Below are positions 42,501 to 50,400 of a DNA stretch of 64,000 nucleotides, piece by piece. The stretch lies in NCBI RefSeq assembly GCF_006539185.1, contig NZ_BJMN01000025.1:110929-174928 (forward strand), read 5' to 3'. Source of the stretch: Streptomyces gardneri (GTDB taxonomy: Bacteria; Actinomycetota; Actinomycetes; Streptomycetales; Streptomycetaceae). Below the pieces are notes generated by a model. The model was given only the letters and a program-made list of their open reading frames with translations, searched no databases and was not told the origin of the DNA. A program made the translations under genes and the position numbers. Numbering within the stretch: the first letter of the stretch is position 1; every line of letters starts with the position of its first letter.

Positions 42501-45500
42501 GCAGGAGCAGCGCGAGAAGAACGAGGCCGCGCACAAGGAGGCCCTGGAGAAAGGCACCACGCCCATCAAGGGTGGCGCCTCCAACTGGCCGGCGCTCGGT
42601 GAGCGTGAGCAGAAGATCCTCCTCGACACCTGTGGCCAGACCTGTGTCGACGACTACCGGAAGGGCCTCGCGGCCGTCTCGGTGAACGTCGCCGAGTGGG
42701 CGACCGCGAACGGCGGGCAGATCCTCTTCGAGCAGCTCGACGCCGCCAAGGTCGAGGACTGCCTGGCCGCGCGGGACGTCGACGACTGCCTCTGGGCGCT
42801 GGTGGACATTCCGTCGGCCTCGGTGATCGTGGGCCGTATCCCCGCGCTCGCCACGGCGATCGAGAAGGTCTCCGACGGCATGCGGACGATCTTCAACGAG
42901 GCCGACGACGCGCTGCGCAGGCTCAACGAGCTGGCGGCCGTCATCAGCGACGTCCGCTCCACCCCGCGTCTCAACCGCTGCCTCGCCGGTGTCGCCCTGC
43001 ACGCGGGCGGCGCGAAGACGAAGGCCATGGCCATCGACGGCCTGACCGGCGGAAACGCCCAGCTGCAGGCCGTCATCGGCGAGCCCGGCTGGATCGGCTA
43101 CATGCCCCTGGGGCAGGCCAACGCCCAGGACCGCACGGCCGCGTACGAGTACGTGGACGCCATCGCTGCCCGCAGGGCCCTCCTCGAGGACGCCAACCGG
43201 CCGTACGCGATGAGCTCGTTCAGCGAGCAGATCACGCTGCACGCACCGAAGTTCGGCGCCGAGCTCATGGCGTTCACCCACGCCACGCAGCCGAAGCTGT
43301 CCGAGCGCATCGGCTGGGACGGCCACACCGTCGCCGGACCGGAGGCCATCGCCAAGGCCCGGCAGATCACCGAGCAGAACCGCGGCAAGGACGACTGGCA
43401 CGACTTCGCGGCCGAGTTCATGCTGCGGGACTCCAACGTCAAGAACACCAACTACTCCGGCGGGACCACGTCCGCCGACATCGCGACCTACCTGCGCAAC
43501 GGCGGCTTCCCCGCCAAGAAGGTCACCGAGGGCACCGCGGCGTTCCGCGTCGAGGTCGAGAACCTCAAGCAGGCCTGGGCCACGTGCAACCACGCGGACC
43601 CGGTCGACCCGCGCAACGCCCTGAGCGACGTCGTCTCGCAGGCCTCGGCCGAGTGGGAGACGGAGTACGCCGCCCAGAACGCGCAGCGCGCGATCATCAT
43701 GCGGGCGGAGGCCGACGCCGCCGCGGCGACGAAGGCCGCCACCGACCACATGGTCGAGGCCATCGGCCAGGCGTGGCTCGCGGACCAGATCCTGCTCTGG
43801 CAGAAGTACTGGCACGACAAGCTCGCGGCCGATCCGAACAACATCCTGAAGCCGAAGCAGGCGCTGTTCGACCAGGCGAAAACGGACCTCGCGAAGGCCC
43901 GTGGCAAGGTCCAGGCGCTGGTCACCAAGGCCGACGACCAGGCCGCCCTGGCCACCGCCGCCGCGCAGCGCGCGGTGACCGCCCAGCAGCAGGCCTGGAC
44001 GCTGGCGGACGCCTCCGACGTCCCGCGCGGCCGCGGTCTGATGTACGCCCAGCAGTCGGTCCAGGTCGCGCGCGCCTCGGGCGCCGCCGCCACGGCCGCC
44101 GCGAGGGCGACGGAGACGGCGCTGAACGCGGCGAACGCCACGGTCTCGACGTCCCAGACGCTCCTGGCCCTGGCGCAGACCCAGGCGCACGCGGTGAACA
44201 CCGAGTTCCGCCGCATCGCCGCCCAGGAGGCCGCCGCCCAGGCGAAGGCCGCGGCGGACAGCGCCGACAAGCAGGCGGCCGAGGCCGAGGCGAACCTGAA
44301 GATCGCCCAGGAGGCCAAGGCCACCGCCGAGCGGGAGGAGCAGGAGGCCAAGCAGGCCGCCGCCACGGCGCAGGCCAAGCGCGCCGAGGCGGAGCTGGAG
44401 CGCGCCAACGCGGCCGCGCACCGGGCCACCGCGGAGAACGAGCGGGACAAGGCCAAGGCGGCCGAGGCCCGTGCACAGGTCGAGAAGGGCAAGGCGGCCT
44501 CCGCCCGCTCCGATGCGACGACTGCCGCCGACGGGGCCGCGCTCAAGCGGGCCGACGCGGAAGCGTCGGAGGAGCAGGCCAGGCTGGCCCGTGACCGCGC
44601 CGTCGAGGCGGAGCGCACCAAGCGGGCGGCGGACTCCCGTGCCGCGGCTCTCGAAGCCGCGGCCGCCGCGGCCGAAGGAACCGAAGCCGCCACCGAGACG
44701 CGGCAGTTGGCAACCGAGGCGCGCGCGGCAGCCACCGCGGCGACCACCGCGGCGACCAACGCCCGTGCGGCGGCGAACGAGGCGACCACGGCCGCCGTCG
44801 ACTCCCGTGCCGCCGCGACCCGGGCCAAGGGTGCCGCGGACCGGTCGAAGGCGGCGGCCGACGGCGCCTGGGCCGCGTACGCGACGGCGATGGGTTCGGC
44901 TGCTGCCGCCCACGCCGCGGCGGCCACGGCGATCGACGCGTCCGAGGCGGCCGCGCAGAACGCGCGGAACGCCGAGGCCGAGTCCCGTAAGGCGTCGGCC
45001 GCCGCGGCCGTTGCCAAGCAGGAGGCGGCAGCGGCGCACAGCGAGGCGCTGCTGACCGCCCAGTGGGCGGCGAAGACCGCCGGGCACGCGTACGCCACCG
45101 CTCAGGCGGCGGGCGCGGCGCGGGACACCGCGAACCAGGCCGTCAAGCCGGCCAAGGAGGCCATCGCCATCGGCTCTCCGTACCAGGAGACCGATTCGTC
45201 GGCGGGCTTCGCCGTCCTCACCGGCCAGAGCGCGCTGACCCTCTCGGAGCAGCAGGCGAAGGCCGCCGAGGCGAAGGCCGTGCAGGCGGCGGCGTACGCG
45301 GCGGAGGCCCAGCGCCTCGCCGACCAGGCGGCGGCCGACGACAAGCTGGCCGCCCAGGCGGCAGCGGCGGCGGCCAAGGACGCGGAGCGCGCGGCGAAGG
45401 CCGTGCAGCGCGCCCAGACCGCGGCGGTGGAGGCGGAGAAGGCGGCCAAGGCCGCTCAGGCCGCCGCCAAGCGGGCCGACGGATACGCCCTCCAGGCGGG

Positions 45501-46794
45501 TTCCGACGCTCTCGCGGCGACGTCCGCGGCCAACGCGGCGATGGGCGACGCGGTCGCCGCCGACAGCGCGGCCACCGAGGCGGAGAAGGACGCCTCCAGT
45601 GCTCGCGCGGCGGCGACCTCGGCGGAGAACGACGCCGCGGCCGCCCGCTCCTCGGCCACCCAGGCCGAGAGCGACGCTGACGCGGCCGAGACCGCCGCGG
45701 CGAACGCGCACACGCTCGCGAAGGAGGCCGACGAGGCCGCCAAGCGGGCCGAGGAGGAGGAGCGCAAGCGCCTCCTGGAGCAGCGTGCCGACCACGTCGA
45801 GGACGGATCCCTGGTCACCGGCCAGGAGCTGACCCCGACGGTCGAAGAGCTGCTCATGCAGATGTGCGGCCAGACGTGCGTCGACGAGTACACGGCTGCC
45901 AGGGACCTGGCCGGCGGGGACATCGTCGAGTGGGTCAAGGCCAACGGCGGGGCGATCCTGCTGGAGCTGTTCGGCCTCGCCAACATCAAGGAATGCCTGT
46001 CCACCTGGGACTTCGAGGCCTGTGTCTGGGCGCTCGTGGACGTGGCGGGGTATCTCGTCCCCGTCCTGAAGATCCCCGCGGTGGCGAAGGCGCTGTACCG
46101 GATCGGCATGGCGCTCGACAAGTTCTTCGACGCGGCGAAGTACGCGAAGAAGCTGATCGAGAAGTACCAGCGCTTCCTGAAGAAGGTCAAGGACTCTCCG
46201 GTCTGCCTGGTCAAGCCGAAGGCCGGGGCGTCCGGCGTGGCGTCGTACGGCGGCGGTGGCTCGTACAGCACCGCTCTCTACCGGACTCCGTCGTCCGGCC
46301 TGGCGTCGTCGTTCAGCACCGTCGACAGCCGTCCCAGCGACAACTGGTATCCGGACGACTACAACAGCACCCCCGACCCCGTCGACCCGAAGGACTTTTA
46401 CCCCGACGACTACGTCGACCCGAAGGACAGGAAAAAGGATCTGGGCGACTGGGCGTCGATGCCGGATCTGTGCGAGCCGGTGGTGATCGGCCCGTCGTTC
46501 ACGAAGAACATCAGGAGGTACCACTTCGAGGGCGGTGACAAGGTCGAGCCTGACAAGGGCATCTGGAACAACGTGCTCTCCGACGGAGACATCGTGACGA
46601 TCTTCCTGATGGCGGCGGTCAAGTGCGCCGGCAAGTGGACGGTGTCGAAGTCGGTGGCGAACAACCGCGTCTGCGTCTTCGATCCGGGACTCGGCAAGAT
46701 GATCGGCAAGAAGAAGCCCGGCGGAGACGACACGGAGCTCGTCGAGGTGGTCGTGTCCGTCTACGGTGTCCCGATCACCATGTACCCGAAGTAG
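39526..46794 (+). CDS. Giant secreted coiled-coil protein with duplicated modules and distinct C-terminal domain; putative polymorphic toxin
   Basis: The 2,422-residue precursor has a Sec signal peptide (R-R-R-R-R-I-R-S then a hydrophobic run ending V-P-A-A-A-D, about residue 45). Two homologous modules follow: A (about 60-1150) and B (about 1150-2230). Each has an N-terminal part with R-C-x-A-G-x-A-L-H-x-G-G (Cys70; Cys1152), F-R/Y-R-V-E-V-E...K-Q-A-W-A-x-C and P-R-G-R-G-L-M-Y-A-Q-Q-S-V-Q-V-A-R-A-S (identical in both), then some 500-600 residues of Ala/Glu/Lys/Thr-rich coiled coil, and a small Cys domain C-G-Q-T-C-V-D-x-Y (1036; 2114). After a Gly/Ser/Pro/Asp linker comes a unique end domain (about 2310-2422: R-R-Y-H-F-E-G-G, W-N-N-V-L-S-D-G-D-I-V, ending I-T-M-Y-P-K). 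The layout of long stalk, Cys pre-toxin domain and short variable tip is that of polymorphic toxins. The tip is weakly EndoU/BECR-RNase-like by eye only. Confidence 0.82.
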   Translation: MSLLRDPGRRRRRIRSALTRATATTALVTASAVFLGMIQAVPAAADTEPETDDLTQYRNTVGSDRRADRCTAGQALHIGGPLVKAKAIEGLIGTEQQLKGVAHGIDWYYDSPLVEAAKADKQAAYVYRNMVTERNDGLHTANKTYYLSVSSDAGLSWYAPKFGADVTHFTTTTLIDLGYRVGQIDQSKPSAEAHERMKALAEENRGKDELHDWAVDSLLRFATPTNPAGNSSDLAAYLKRGGFPTVAPEKDSPEYRVEVEDMKQAWAACDYQNPWDPSRKLNQPLMSAMLEWELEYAGQAGQRATIIKAEADSSAAAREATDDLIEALGQAWLADQILKWQKYWRDTIAKYPGYFSDEPDKAAFDRSDADLARYRGNVAALVTSAKAQSAKAATAAQAAVTAQQEAWAVADTTHVPRGRGLMYAQQSVQVARASAAAAAAATKATETTLASANATAATSAALLAKAQTESRAIDTEFRRVAAEEAAAQAKAAADTAEANATAATESANTAKAARTTAEQKRDKAKTAAETAAAERAKAQTEQATATASRTKAAAERAKAKEAEERAATQQTTATNAGTAAGTASADATAKRKVADEKAKAAQGAREKAIAALQAKQATAARAAALEAAATAAEGSAAAAETRAAATAARTAATQATGAATAAQAAADQATTAAVSARTAATTAEGAAERAKANADTAWSAYYASQGAASTAHVAAATALDASQDAAIRADNAATASENATELAKKAQQESAAAGTGAAEAVKSAGVVVGRAYAAGQAALAARDSANATIAAADAAVSAGTPYQEKDSAAAFAVLAGQSSKTIAEQQAAAAEAKATAAAAAAESAQQTAAQATGDAKLAAEAAARAASDSARAVEAVTRAQAAAGQATDAQKGAKAASDAAAGHAEQAGNDALGARTTAGAVSGIAAEADREATDAERHAAEANEKADRSAEAALEAAKKAAGSEESAKDAEDKASDAAGDSSAAEEAAKKVEQEQREKNEAAHKEALEKGTTPIKGGASNWPALGEREQKILLDTCGQTCVDDYRKGLAAVSVNVAEWATANGGQILFEQLDAAKVEDCLAARDVDDCLWALVDIPSASVIVGRIPALATAIEKVSDGMRTIFNEADDALRRLNELAAVISDVRSTPRLNRCLAGVALHAGGAKTKAMAIDGLTGGNAQLQAVIGEPGWIGYMPLGQANAQDRTAAYEYVDAIAARRALLEDANRPYAMSSFSEQITLHAPKFGAELMAFTHATQPKLSERIGWDGHTVAGPEAIAKARQITEQNRGKDDWHDFAAEFMLRDSNVKNTNYSGGTTSADIATYLRNGGFPAKKVTEGTAAFRVEVENLKQAWATCNHADPVDPRNALSDVVSQASAEWETEYAAQNAQRAIIMRAEADAAAATKAATDHMVEAIGQAWLADQILLWQKYWHDKLAADPNNILKPKQALFDQAKTDLAKARGKVQALVTKADDQAALATAAAQRAVTAQQQAWTLADASDVPRGRGLMYAQQSVQVARASGAAATAAARATETALNAANATVSTSQTLLALAQTQAHAVNTEFRRIAAQEAAAQAKAAADSADKQAAEAEANLKIAQEAKATAEREEQEAKQAAATAQAKRAEAELERANAAAHRATAENERDKAKAAEARAQVEKGKAASARSDATTAADGAALKRADAEASEEQARLARDRAVEAERTKRAADSRAAALEAAAAAAEGTEAATETRQLATEARAAATAATTAATNARAAANEATTAAVDSRAAATRAKGAADRSKAAADGAWAAYATAMGSAAAAHAAAATAIDASEAAAQNARNAEAESRKASAAAAVAKQEAAAAHSEALLTAQWAAKTAGHAYATAQAAGAARDTANQAVKPAKEAIAIGSPYQETDSSAGFAVLTGQSALTLSEQQAKAAEAKAVQAAAYAAEAQRLADQAAADDKLAAQAAAAAAKDAERAAKAVQRAQTAAVEAEKAAKAAQAAAKRADGYALQAGSDALAATSAANAAMGDAVAADSAATEAEKDASSARAAATSAENDAAAARSSATQAESDADAAETAAANAHTLAKEADEAAKRAEEEERKRLLEQRADHVEDGSLVTGQELTPTVEELLMQMCGQTCVDEYTAARDLAGGDIVEWVKANGGAILLELFGLANIKECLSTWDFEACVWALVDVAGYLVPVLKIPAVAKALYRIGMALDKFFDAAKYAKKLIEKYQRFLKKVKDSPVCLVKPKAGASGVASYGGGGSYSTALYRTPSSGLASSFSTVDSRPSDNWYPDDYNSTPDPVDPKDFYPDDYVDPKDRKKDLGDWASMPDLCEPVVIGPSFTKNIRRYHFEGGDKVEPDKGIWNNVLSDGDIVTIFLMAAVKCAGKWTVSKSVANNRVCVFDPGLGKMIGKKKPGGDDTELVEVVVSVYGVPITMYPK

Positions 46795-46820
46795 TCGGAC
46801 CAGCGAGGAGGGAACGAGAA

Positions 46821-47114
46821 ATGGGCCGTCTTGGGGTCCGAGTGCTCGACCTGGCGCAGGACATCCAGTCCCGGTTCGAGGACGACGAAGAGGAGAGCAT
46901 GCTCCACTTCTGCATCGAGGCGCCGGAGACGGCTGTCCGCTGGGGAGTGAGTGGCTACGGCGAGACGCTCTTCAACTCGAAACAGGCGGAGCAGCTCCTC
47001 CGGGAGTTCGACGAACTCCCCGAGGAGCGGCGGACGCCCGTCCTCCGACATCTGAGGGAGAGCACGCTGTGGGTCTACCGGAACAGTGGATACCTCCAGT
47101 TCCTCGGTGACTGA
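46821..47114 (+). CDS. Small acidic protein, putative immunity protein for the upstream toxin
   Basis: The 97-residue protein starts 26 bp after the giant gene, with GAGGAGGGA as a strong ribosome site, and ends before a strong terminator, so the two form a closed bicistron. It is cytoplasmic (no signal), strongly acidic (R-F-E-D-D-E-E-E-S; L-R-E-F-D-E-L-P-E-E-R-R) and has no motif I recognise. Position, size, charge and isolation fit an immunity protein that neutralises the C-terminal tip. This is inferred from context alone. Confidence 0.7.
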   Translation: MGRLGVRVLDLAQDIQSRFEDDEEESMLHFCIEAPETAVRWGVSGYGETLFNSKQAEQLLREFDELPEERRTPVLRHLRESTLWVYRNSGYLQFLGD

Positions 47115-47119
47115 CCCGA

Positions 47120-47166
47120 AAAAGGAGGGGCCTCCACGGTGCTCGACGCCGTGGAGGCCCCTTTTC
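47120..47166. terminator. Strong bidirectional terminator
   Basis: GGGGCCTCCACGG (47127-47139) pairs exactly with CCGTGGAGGCCCC (47149-47161), flanked by an A-run on the left and TTTT on the right. It separates the toxin-immunity pair from the convergent lipoprotein gene. Confidence 0.92.
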
Positions 47167-47189
47167 GTATTCCCGGAGGGAATGGAGCG

Positions 47190-47921
47190 TCAGCCCTTCG
47201 CGCTCGCGATCCGCTCCAGCTGGGCCTTGATCACCGGCTCCGGGATCGCCGCCTTCTTCGTGTCCAGCATGTTCACCCCGTAGAACGCGGCGATCACGCC
47301 CCCGCTGCGCACCACCGTGTACGTCATCGGCACCTTCTGCTTGCCGATGTCGCCGGTGATCCGGTAGCCGACGGCCTCGTCGCCGAGTTTCGGTGCCGGG
47401 AGGTTCTCGACCTTGCCGTACGTGAGGCCGAGGGTCTTGAAGCCCTTGGGGCATGCGGCGACGGCCGTGCGGAGTTCCTTCATCACCCGGTCGGCGTTCT
47501 TCTCCGAGTGGGAGGCGAGCCACATGGAGCCGACGGTCGCGTTGGCCGCCTTCTCGGGCTGGAGCGAGCGGTGGACCGTGCTCACCGCGGGGACGTGCGT
47601 GAAGCCGCCGATGAGGCTGGCGAGGGGCTGGCAGGCCTTCTTGTCGGCCTCCATGCCGCGGCCGGCCTCGACCTCCGCCTTGGCGATCTTCTTGGCGTCG
47701 AAGCCCGCGGTCCGTCCGGTGATGGCGGCCTTTTCGAGGGCCTTTCCGTCCAGGGCGCCCAGGCGTTTCGCCTCGGAGGCTTCCTTCTCCTCGGGGCTCT
47801 TCGCGCTCGCGCTCGCCATCGGCTTCTTGCCGTCTGATTCCTTCGATTCCCCGCTGCACGCGGACATCGCGAGAAGGGCCGGTATGACGGCGACAATCGG
47901 AAGGGCCCTGCGCAGTTTCAT
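47190..47921 (-). CDS. Lipoprotein of unknown function
   Basis: The 243-residue precursor has a lipoprotein signal with lipobox L-A-M-S-A-C (Cys22), then a charged Lys/Ser/Glu-rich linker and a soluble domain of about 170 residues with V-S-T-V-H-R-S-L-Q-P-E-K-A-A and V-G-Y-R-I-T-G-D-I-G-K-Q-K-V-P-M-T-Y-T-V-V-R-S-G. Similar Streptomyces lipoproteins of this length (sensor-domain or LpqN-like) occur on the outer membrane face; no function is assigned. Two Cys in the domain may bridge. Confidence 0.8.
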   Translation of the reverse strand: MKLRRALPIVAVIPALLAMSACSGESKESDGKKPMASASAKSPEEKEASEAKRLGALDGKALEKAAITGRTAGFDAKKIAKAEVEAGRGMEADKKACQPLASLIGGFTHVPAVSTVHRSLQPEKAANATVGSMWLASHSEKNADRVMKELRTAVAACPKGFKTLGLTYGKVENLPAPKLGDEAVGYRITGDIGKQKVPMTYTVVRSGGVIAAFYGVNMLDTKKAAIPEPVIKAQLERIASAKG

Positions 47922-48022
47922 GGTCTTTCCTGGAATCTCTCGCTGACGACGAACAAACGAAATGATCTTACCGGCGGTACAGGTCGGCTCTCATTACGTT
48001 TTGACGTCGGATCAGGCTGAAC

Positions 48023-48697
48023 TCAATTCGCGCCGGAAACGTCCGTCAGCTCCTTGAGTTCCTTTTCCATGTTGTCTCGTGCCCGCTCCTCCCACACCGC
48101 CGCCCCGTACGGCGTGTGGAAGAGGCGCGGGAGGGAGAGGAGCTGGCGGAGGACGGCCGCGCGGCCCTTCCGGAAGTCGCCCTCGGGGACGAAGGCGTAC
48201 TCCTCGCGGACCGCCGCCACATACCCCCTATAGGTATCCGGACCGGTGGCCAGGATCGCGAGGTCCGCGTCGCAGAGGGTCTCGCCGTTCAGGTCGCCCG
48301 CGGCGGGGTCGTGGGCGATCGTCAGGCGGACGAGCCGGGCCACCTCGTGCACCTCATGCTCCGTCAGACCCGCCTCGGCCAGGGCTCGTTCGGCCAGTGC
48401 GGCCGAGCGTTCCTCGTTCTCGGAGCGGTCCGGGCGATAGACCGCGTCGTGGAACCAGGCGGCGAGCCGTACGAGCTCCAGCTCGCCGCCTTCGCCGCCC
48501 TGGTCGGCCAGTTCGTCGATGCGGTCGAGGACCGCCCGCAGGTGGTCGACCGTGTGGTAGCGGCGCTGCGGCTCGGCCCAGCGGGCGAGCAGGTTCCGGC
48601 CGTACGGGGCGGGATCCGGGCCCTCGCGCCCGGCGCGGGCGGCGAGCAGGGTGGTGTTCCAGCGGCGGAGCAGCTCGGGGTGTTCCTCGGCGGTCAT
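48023..48697 (-). CDS. HD-domain predicted metal-dependent phosphohydrolase
   Basis: The 224-residue protein belongs to the group with R-R-Y-H-T-V-D-H-L near residue 45, A-A-W-F-H-D-A-V-Y (the HD pair, about 80-88) and a later C-D-A-D-L-A-I-L, which together give the H...HD...D metal set. Members are thought to hydrolyse nucleotides or other phosphoesters; the substrate is unknown. It is divergent from a DHA2 efflux gene. The codons for D-T-Y-R-G-Y (48221-48238) use rare GAT, TAT, AGG and TAT and coincide with an operator-like motif. Confidence 0.85.
   Translation of the reverse strand: MTAEEHPELLRRWNTTLLAARAGREGPDPAPYGRNLLARWAEPQRRYHTVDHLRAVLDRIDELADQGGEGGELELVRLAAWFHDAVYRPDRSENEERSAALAERALAEAGLTEHEVHEVARLVRLTIAHDPAAGDLNGETLCDADLAILATGPDTYRGYVAAVREEYAFVPEGDFRKGRAAVLRQLLSLPRLFHTPYGAAVWEERARDNMEKELKELTDVSGAN
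48221..48237. promoter_or_regulatory. Operator-like 17-mer, copy inside the HD-domain gene
   Basis: ATACCCCCTATAGGTAT fits the consensus RTACCCCCYAKRGGTAT shared with the two intergenic copies. It lies within a coding region and is encoded by codons unusual for this genome. Confidence 0.5.
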
Positions 48698-48775
48698 GGG
48701 GGCATTCTGCCCGGCGCATGGGCCGGAAGGTCTGCTTCCTCTGTGTCGCCGGGTGCGCCCTCATCTCGCTCTTAC

Positions 48776-48792
48776 ATACCCCCCATGGGTAT
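48776..48792. promoter_or_regulatory. Operator-like 17-mer, upstream copy
   Basis: ATACCCCCCATGGGTAT, with ATACCC/GGGTAT arms, lies in the divergent region 79 bp from the HD gene start and 83 bp before the efflux gene start. The C-run/G-run symmetry resembles CsoR-family (copper-type) operators, but no such regulator is nearby. Confidence 0.65.
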
Positions 48793-48811
48793 GCTACGGT
48801 GCTCCGCGAAG

Positions 48812-48828
48812 GTACCCCCCAGGGGTAT
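48812..48828. promoter_or_regulatory. Operator-like 17-mer, downstream copy
   Basis: GTACCCCCCAGGGGTAT lies 36 bp after the previous copy in the same orientation and 46 bp before the efflux gene start, placing it in the probable core promoter of that gene. Confidence 0.65.
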
Positions 48829-48874
48829 GCCCCGGCCGTGCGTCGGGGGCCGACGCGAGCGAAGGGTCAGGGCA

Positions 48875-50311
48875 ATGTCAACCGTCAATCCCCGGCGCTG
48901 GTGGGCACTTGTCGTGCTCGCCGCCGCCCAGTTCATGGTCATCATGGACACCTCGATCATCGGGGTCGCACTCCCCGAGATGCAGAAGGACCTCGGCTTC
49001 ACGCAGGGCGAGCTCCAGTGGGTCTTCAACGCCTACGTGATCGTCTTCGGGGGCCTGCTGCTCCTCGGCGGACGCCTCTCCGACCTCGTCGGGGCCCGCA
49101 AGATCTTCGTCACCGGCTGGGCGATCATGATCGCCGGCTCGATCCTCGCCGCCGCCGCGCAGACCGCCTGGGTCGAGATCGCCGGCCGCGCCGTCCAGGG
49201 CGTCGGCGGCGCGCTCATCGCGCCCGCCGCGATGACCCTCCTGATGATGCTCTTCATGCACGACCCGAAGGAGCTCGGCAAGGCCATGGCGCTCTACGGC
49301 GCCGCGGCTCCCGCCGGCGGCACCGCGGGCGTCTTCCTCGGCGGTGTCTTCACCGAGTGGGCCGCCTGGCAGTGGGTCTTCATCATCTACATCCCGATCG
49401 GCCTCGCGACCCTCGCCGCGACCAAGCTCCTCCCGAACGTCGAGTCCCGCCGCGGCTCCGTCGACGTCCTCGGTGCCGTCGCCGTCACCGCCGGTCTCGC
49501 GCTCGCCGTGTTCGCCGTCGTCCGCGCCCCCGAGGTCGGCTGGGGTTCCACCGGCACGATCCTCCAGCTGGTCGGCGCCGCCGCCCTCCTGGTCCTCTTC
49601 TTCGTGATCCAGAAGAGCATCGGCGAGCCGCTCATGCCGCTCAGCGTCTGGCGCGTCCCGCGTCTCGGCTCCGCCAACCTGGCCATGACGCTGCTCGGTG
49701 CCGCCTGGATCCCGATGTGGTACTTCCTCAACCTGTACCTCCAGCAGGTCCTGGGCTACGGCGCCTTCGCCTCCGGCGCCGCGCTCCTCCCGATGACCGT
49801 GCTCCTCATGATCTTCATGACGGCCATCACCGCCCGGCTCATGATGAAGGTCGGGGCCAAGCCGCTCATCGGCATCGGCCTGCTCGTCCTCGCGGCCGGT
49901 CTGGTCTGGCTCGCGGCCGTCCCGCCGACCGGCACCTTCCTCGTCGACGTCCTGCCGGCCTCGCTCGTCGCCGCGCTCGGCATGTCCCTCGCCTACATCC
50001 CGGCGATGATCGCCGCGATGTCCGGCGCCCCGCAGGAGCAGGCCGGTCTCGCCTCCGGCATCGTCAACACCACCTACAACGTGGGCTCCGCGCTCGGCCT
50101 CGCCGCGCTGACCGCCGTCGCCATGTCCCAGGGCGCCGACCAGCTCGGCAACCTGCCCGCCCTCACCGACGGGTTCTCGTCCGCCTTCATCGGCGCCGCG
50201 GTCATCGCCGCCCTCGGCGGTGTGATCACCCTTCTCGTCATGAAGAGCGACAAGGCCGTCGCCGCCGAGGCCGCCGCGCCCGCCCCCCAGGGCGAGAAGG
50301 TCTCGGCCTGA
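48875..50311 (+). CDS. MFS efflux transporter, DHA2 (EmrB/QacA) family
   Basis: The 478-residue protein has about 14 membrane segments. R-R-W-W-A-L-V-V-L-A-A-A-Q-F-M-V-I-M-D-T-S-I-I-G-V-A-L-P (TM1 with the DHA2 D-T-x-I-x-x-V-A-L-P motif), L-Q-W-V-F-N-A-Y-V-I-V-F-G-G-L-L-L-L-G-G-R-L-S-D (motif A) and G-G-A-L-I-A-P-A-A-M-T-L-L (motif C region) are all seen. It probably exports drugs or a pathway product by proton antiport. It may serve the natural-product locus beginning at 51.6 kb, but a terminator separates them. The ATG at 48875 is chosen from the start of TM1 and GAAGGG upstream. Confidence 0.9.
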   Translation: MSTVNPRRWWALVVLAAAQFMVIMDTSIIGVALPEMQKDLGFTQGELQWVFNAYVIVFGGLLLLGGRLSDLVGARKIFVTGWAIMIAGSILAAAAQTAWVEIAGRAVQGVGGALIAPAAMTLLMMLFMHDPKELGKAMALYGAAAPAGGTAGVFLGGVFTEWAAWQWVFIIYIPIGLATLAATKLLPNVESRRGSVDVLGAVAVTAGLALAVFAVVRAPEVGWGSTGTILQLVGAAALLVLFFVIQKSIGEPLMPLSVWRVPRLGSANLAMTLLGAAWIPMWYFLNLYLQQVLGYGAFASGAALLPMTVLLMIFMTAITARLMMKVGAKPLIGIGLLVLAAGLVWLAAVPPTGTFLVDVLPASLVAALGMSLAYIPAMIAAMSGAPQEQAGLASGIVNTTYNVGSALGLAALTAVAMSQGADQLGNLPALTDGFSSAFIGAAVIAALGGVITLLVMKSDKAVAAEAAAPAPQGEKVSA

Positions 50312-50320
50312 ACCGCCCCG

Positions 50321-50366
50321 AAGGGGCCGCCCGATGTCCGTCTCCGGACGTCGGGCGGCCCCTTTT
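50321..50366 (+). terminator. Terminator after the DHA2 efflux gene
   Basis: GGGGCCGCCCGA-t-GTCCG (50323-50340) pairs with CGGAC-g-TCGGGCGGCCCC (50345-50362) with one mismatch, a TCTC loop and a following TTTT, 11 bp past the stop. Confidence 0.9.
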
Positions 50367-50390
50367 CCGTACCCGGATTCCGTACCCGGA
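50365..50390. repeat. Tandem 13-bp direct repeat before the PLP enzyme gene
   Basis: TTCCGTACCCGGA occurs twice head to tail (50365-50377 and 50378-50390), ending 10 bp before the GTG start, with AAGGAAA as ribosome site. The repeat carries a CCG-x-x-CGG-like dyad and could be a regulator site or a recent slippage. Confidence 0.7.
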
Positions 50391-50400
50391 AAGGAAAGCC

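Noticed and set aside
39367..46524. A 2,385-residue open frame on the minus strand opposite the giant secreted protein
   Set aside because: It mirrors the GC3-biased, Ala-rich plus-strand gene codon for codon, is full of Gly/Arg/Leu low complexity, and has no signal peptide, ribosome site or family motif. The plus strand has a signal peptide and conserved modules.
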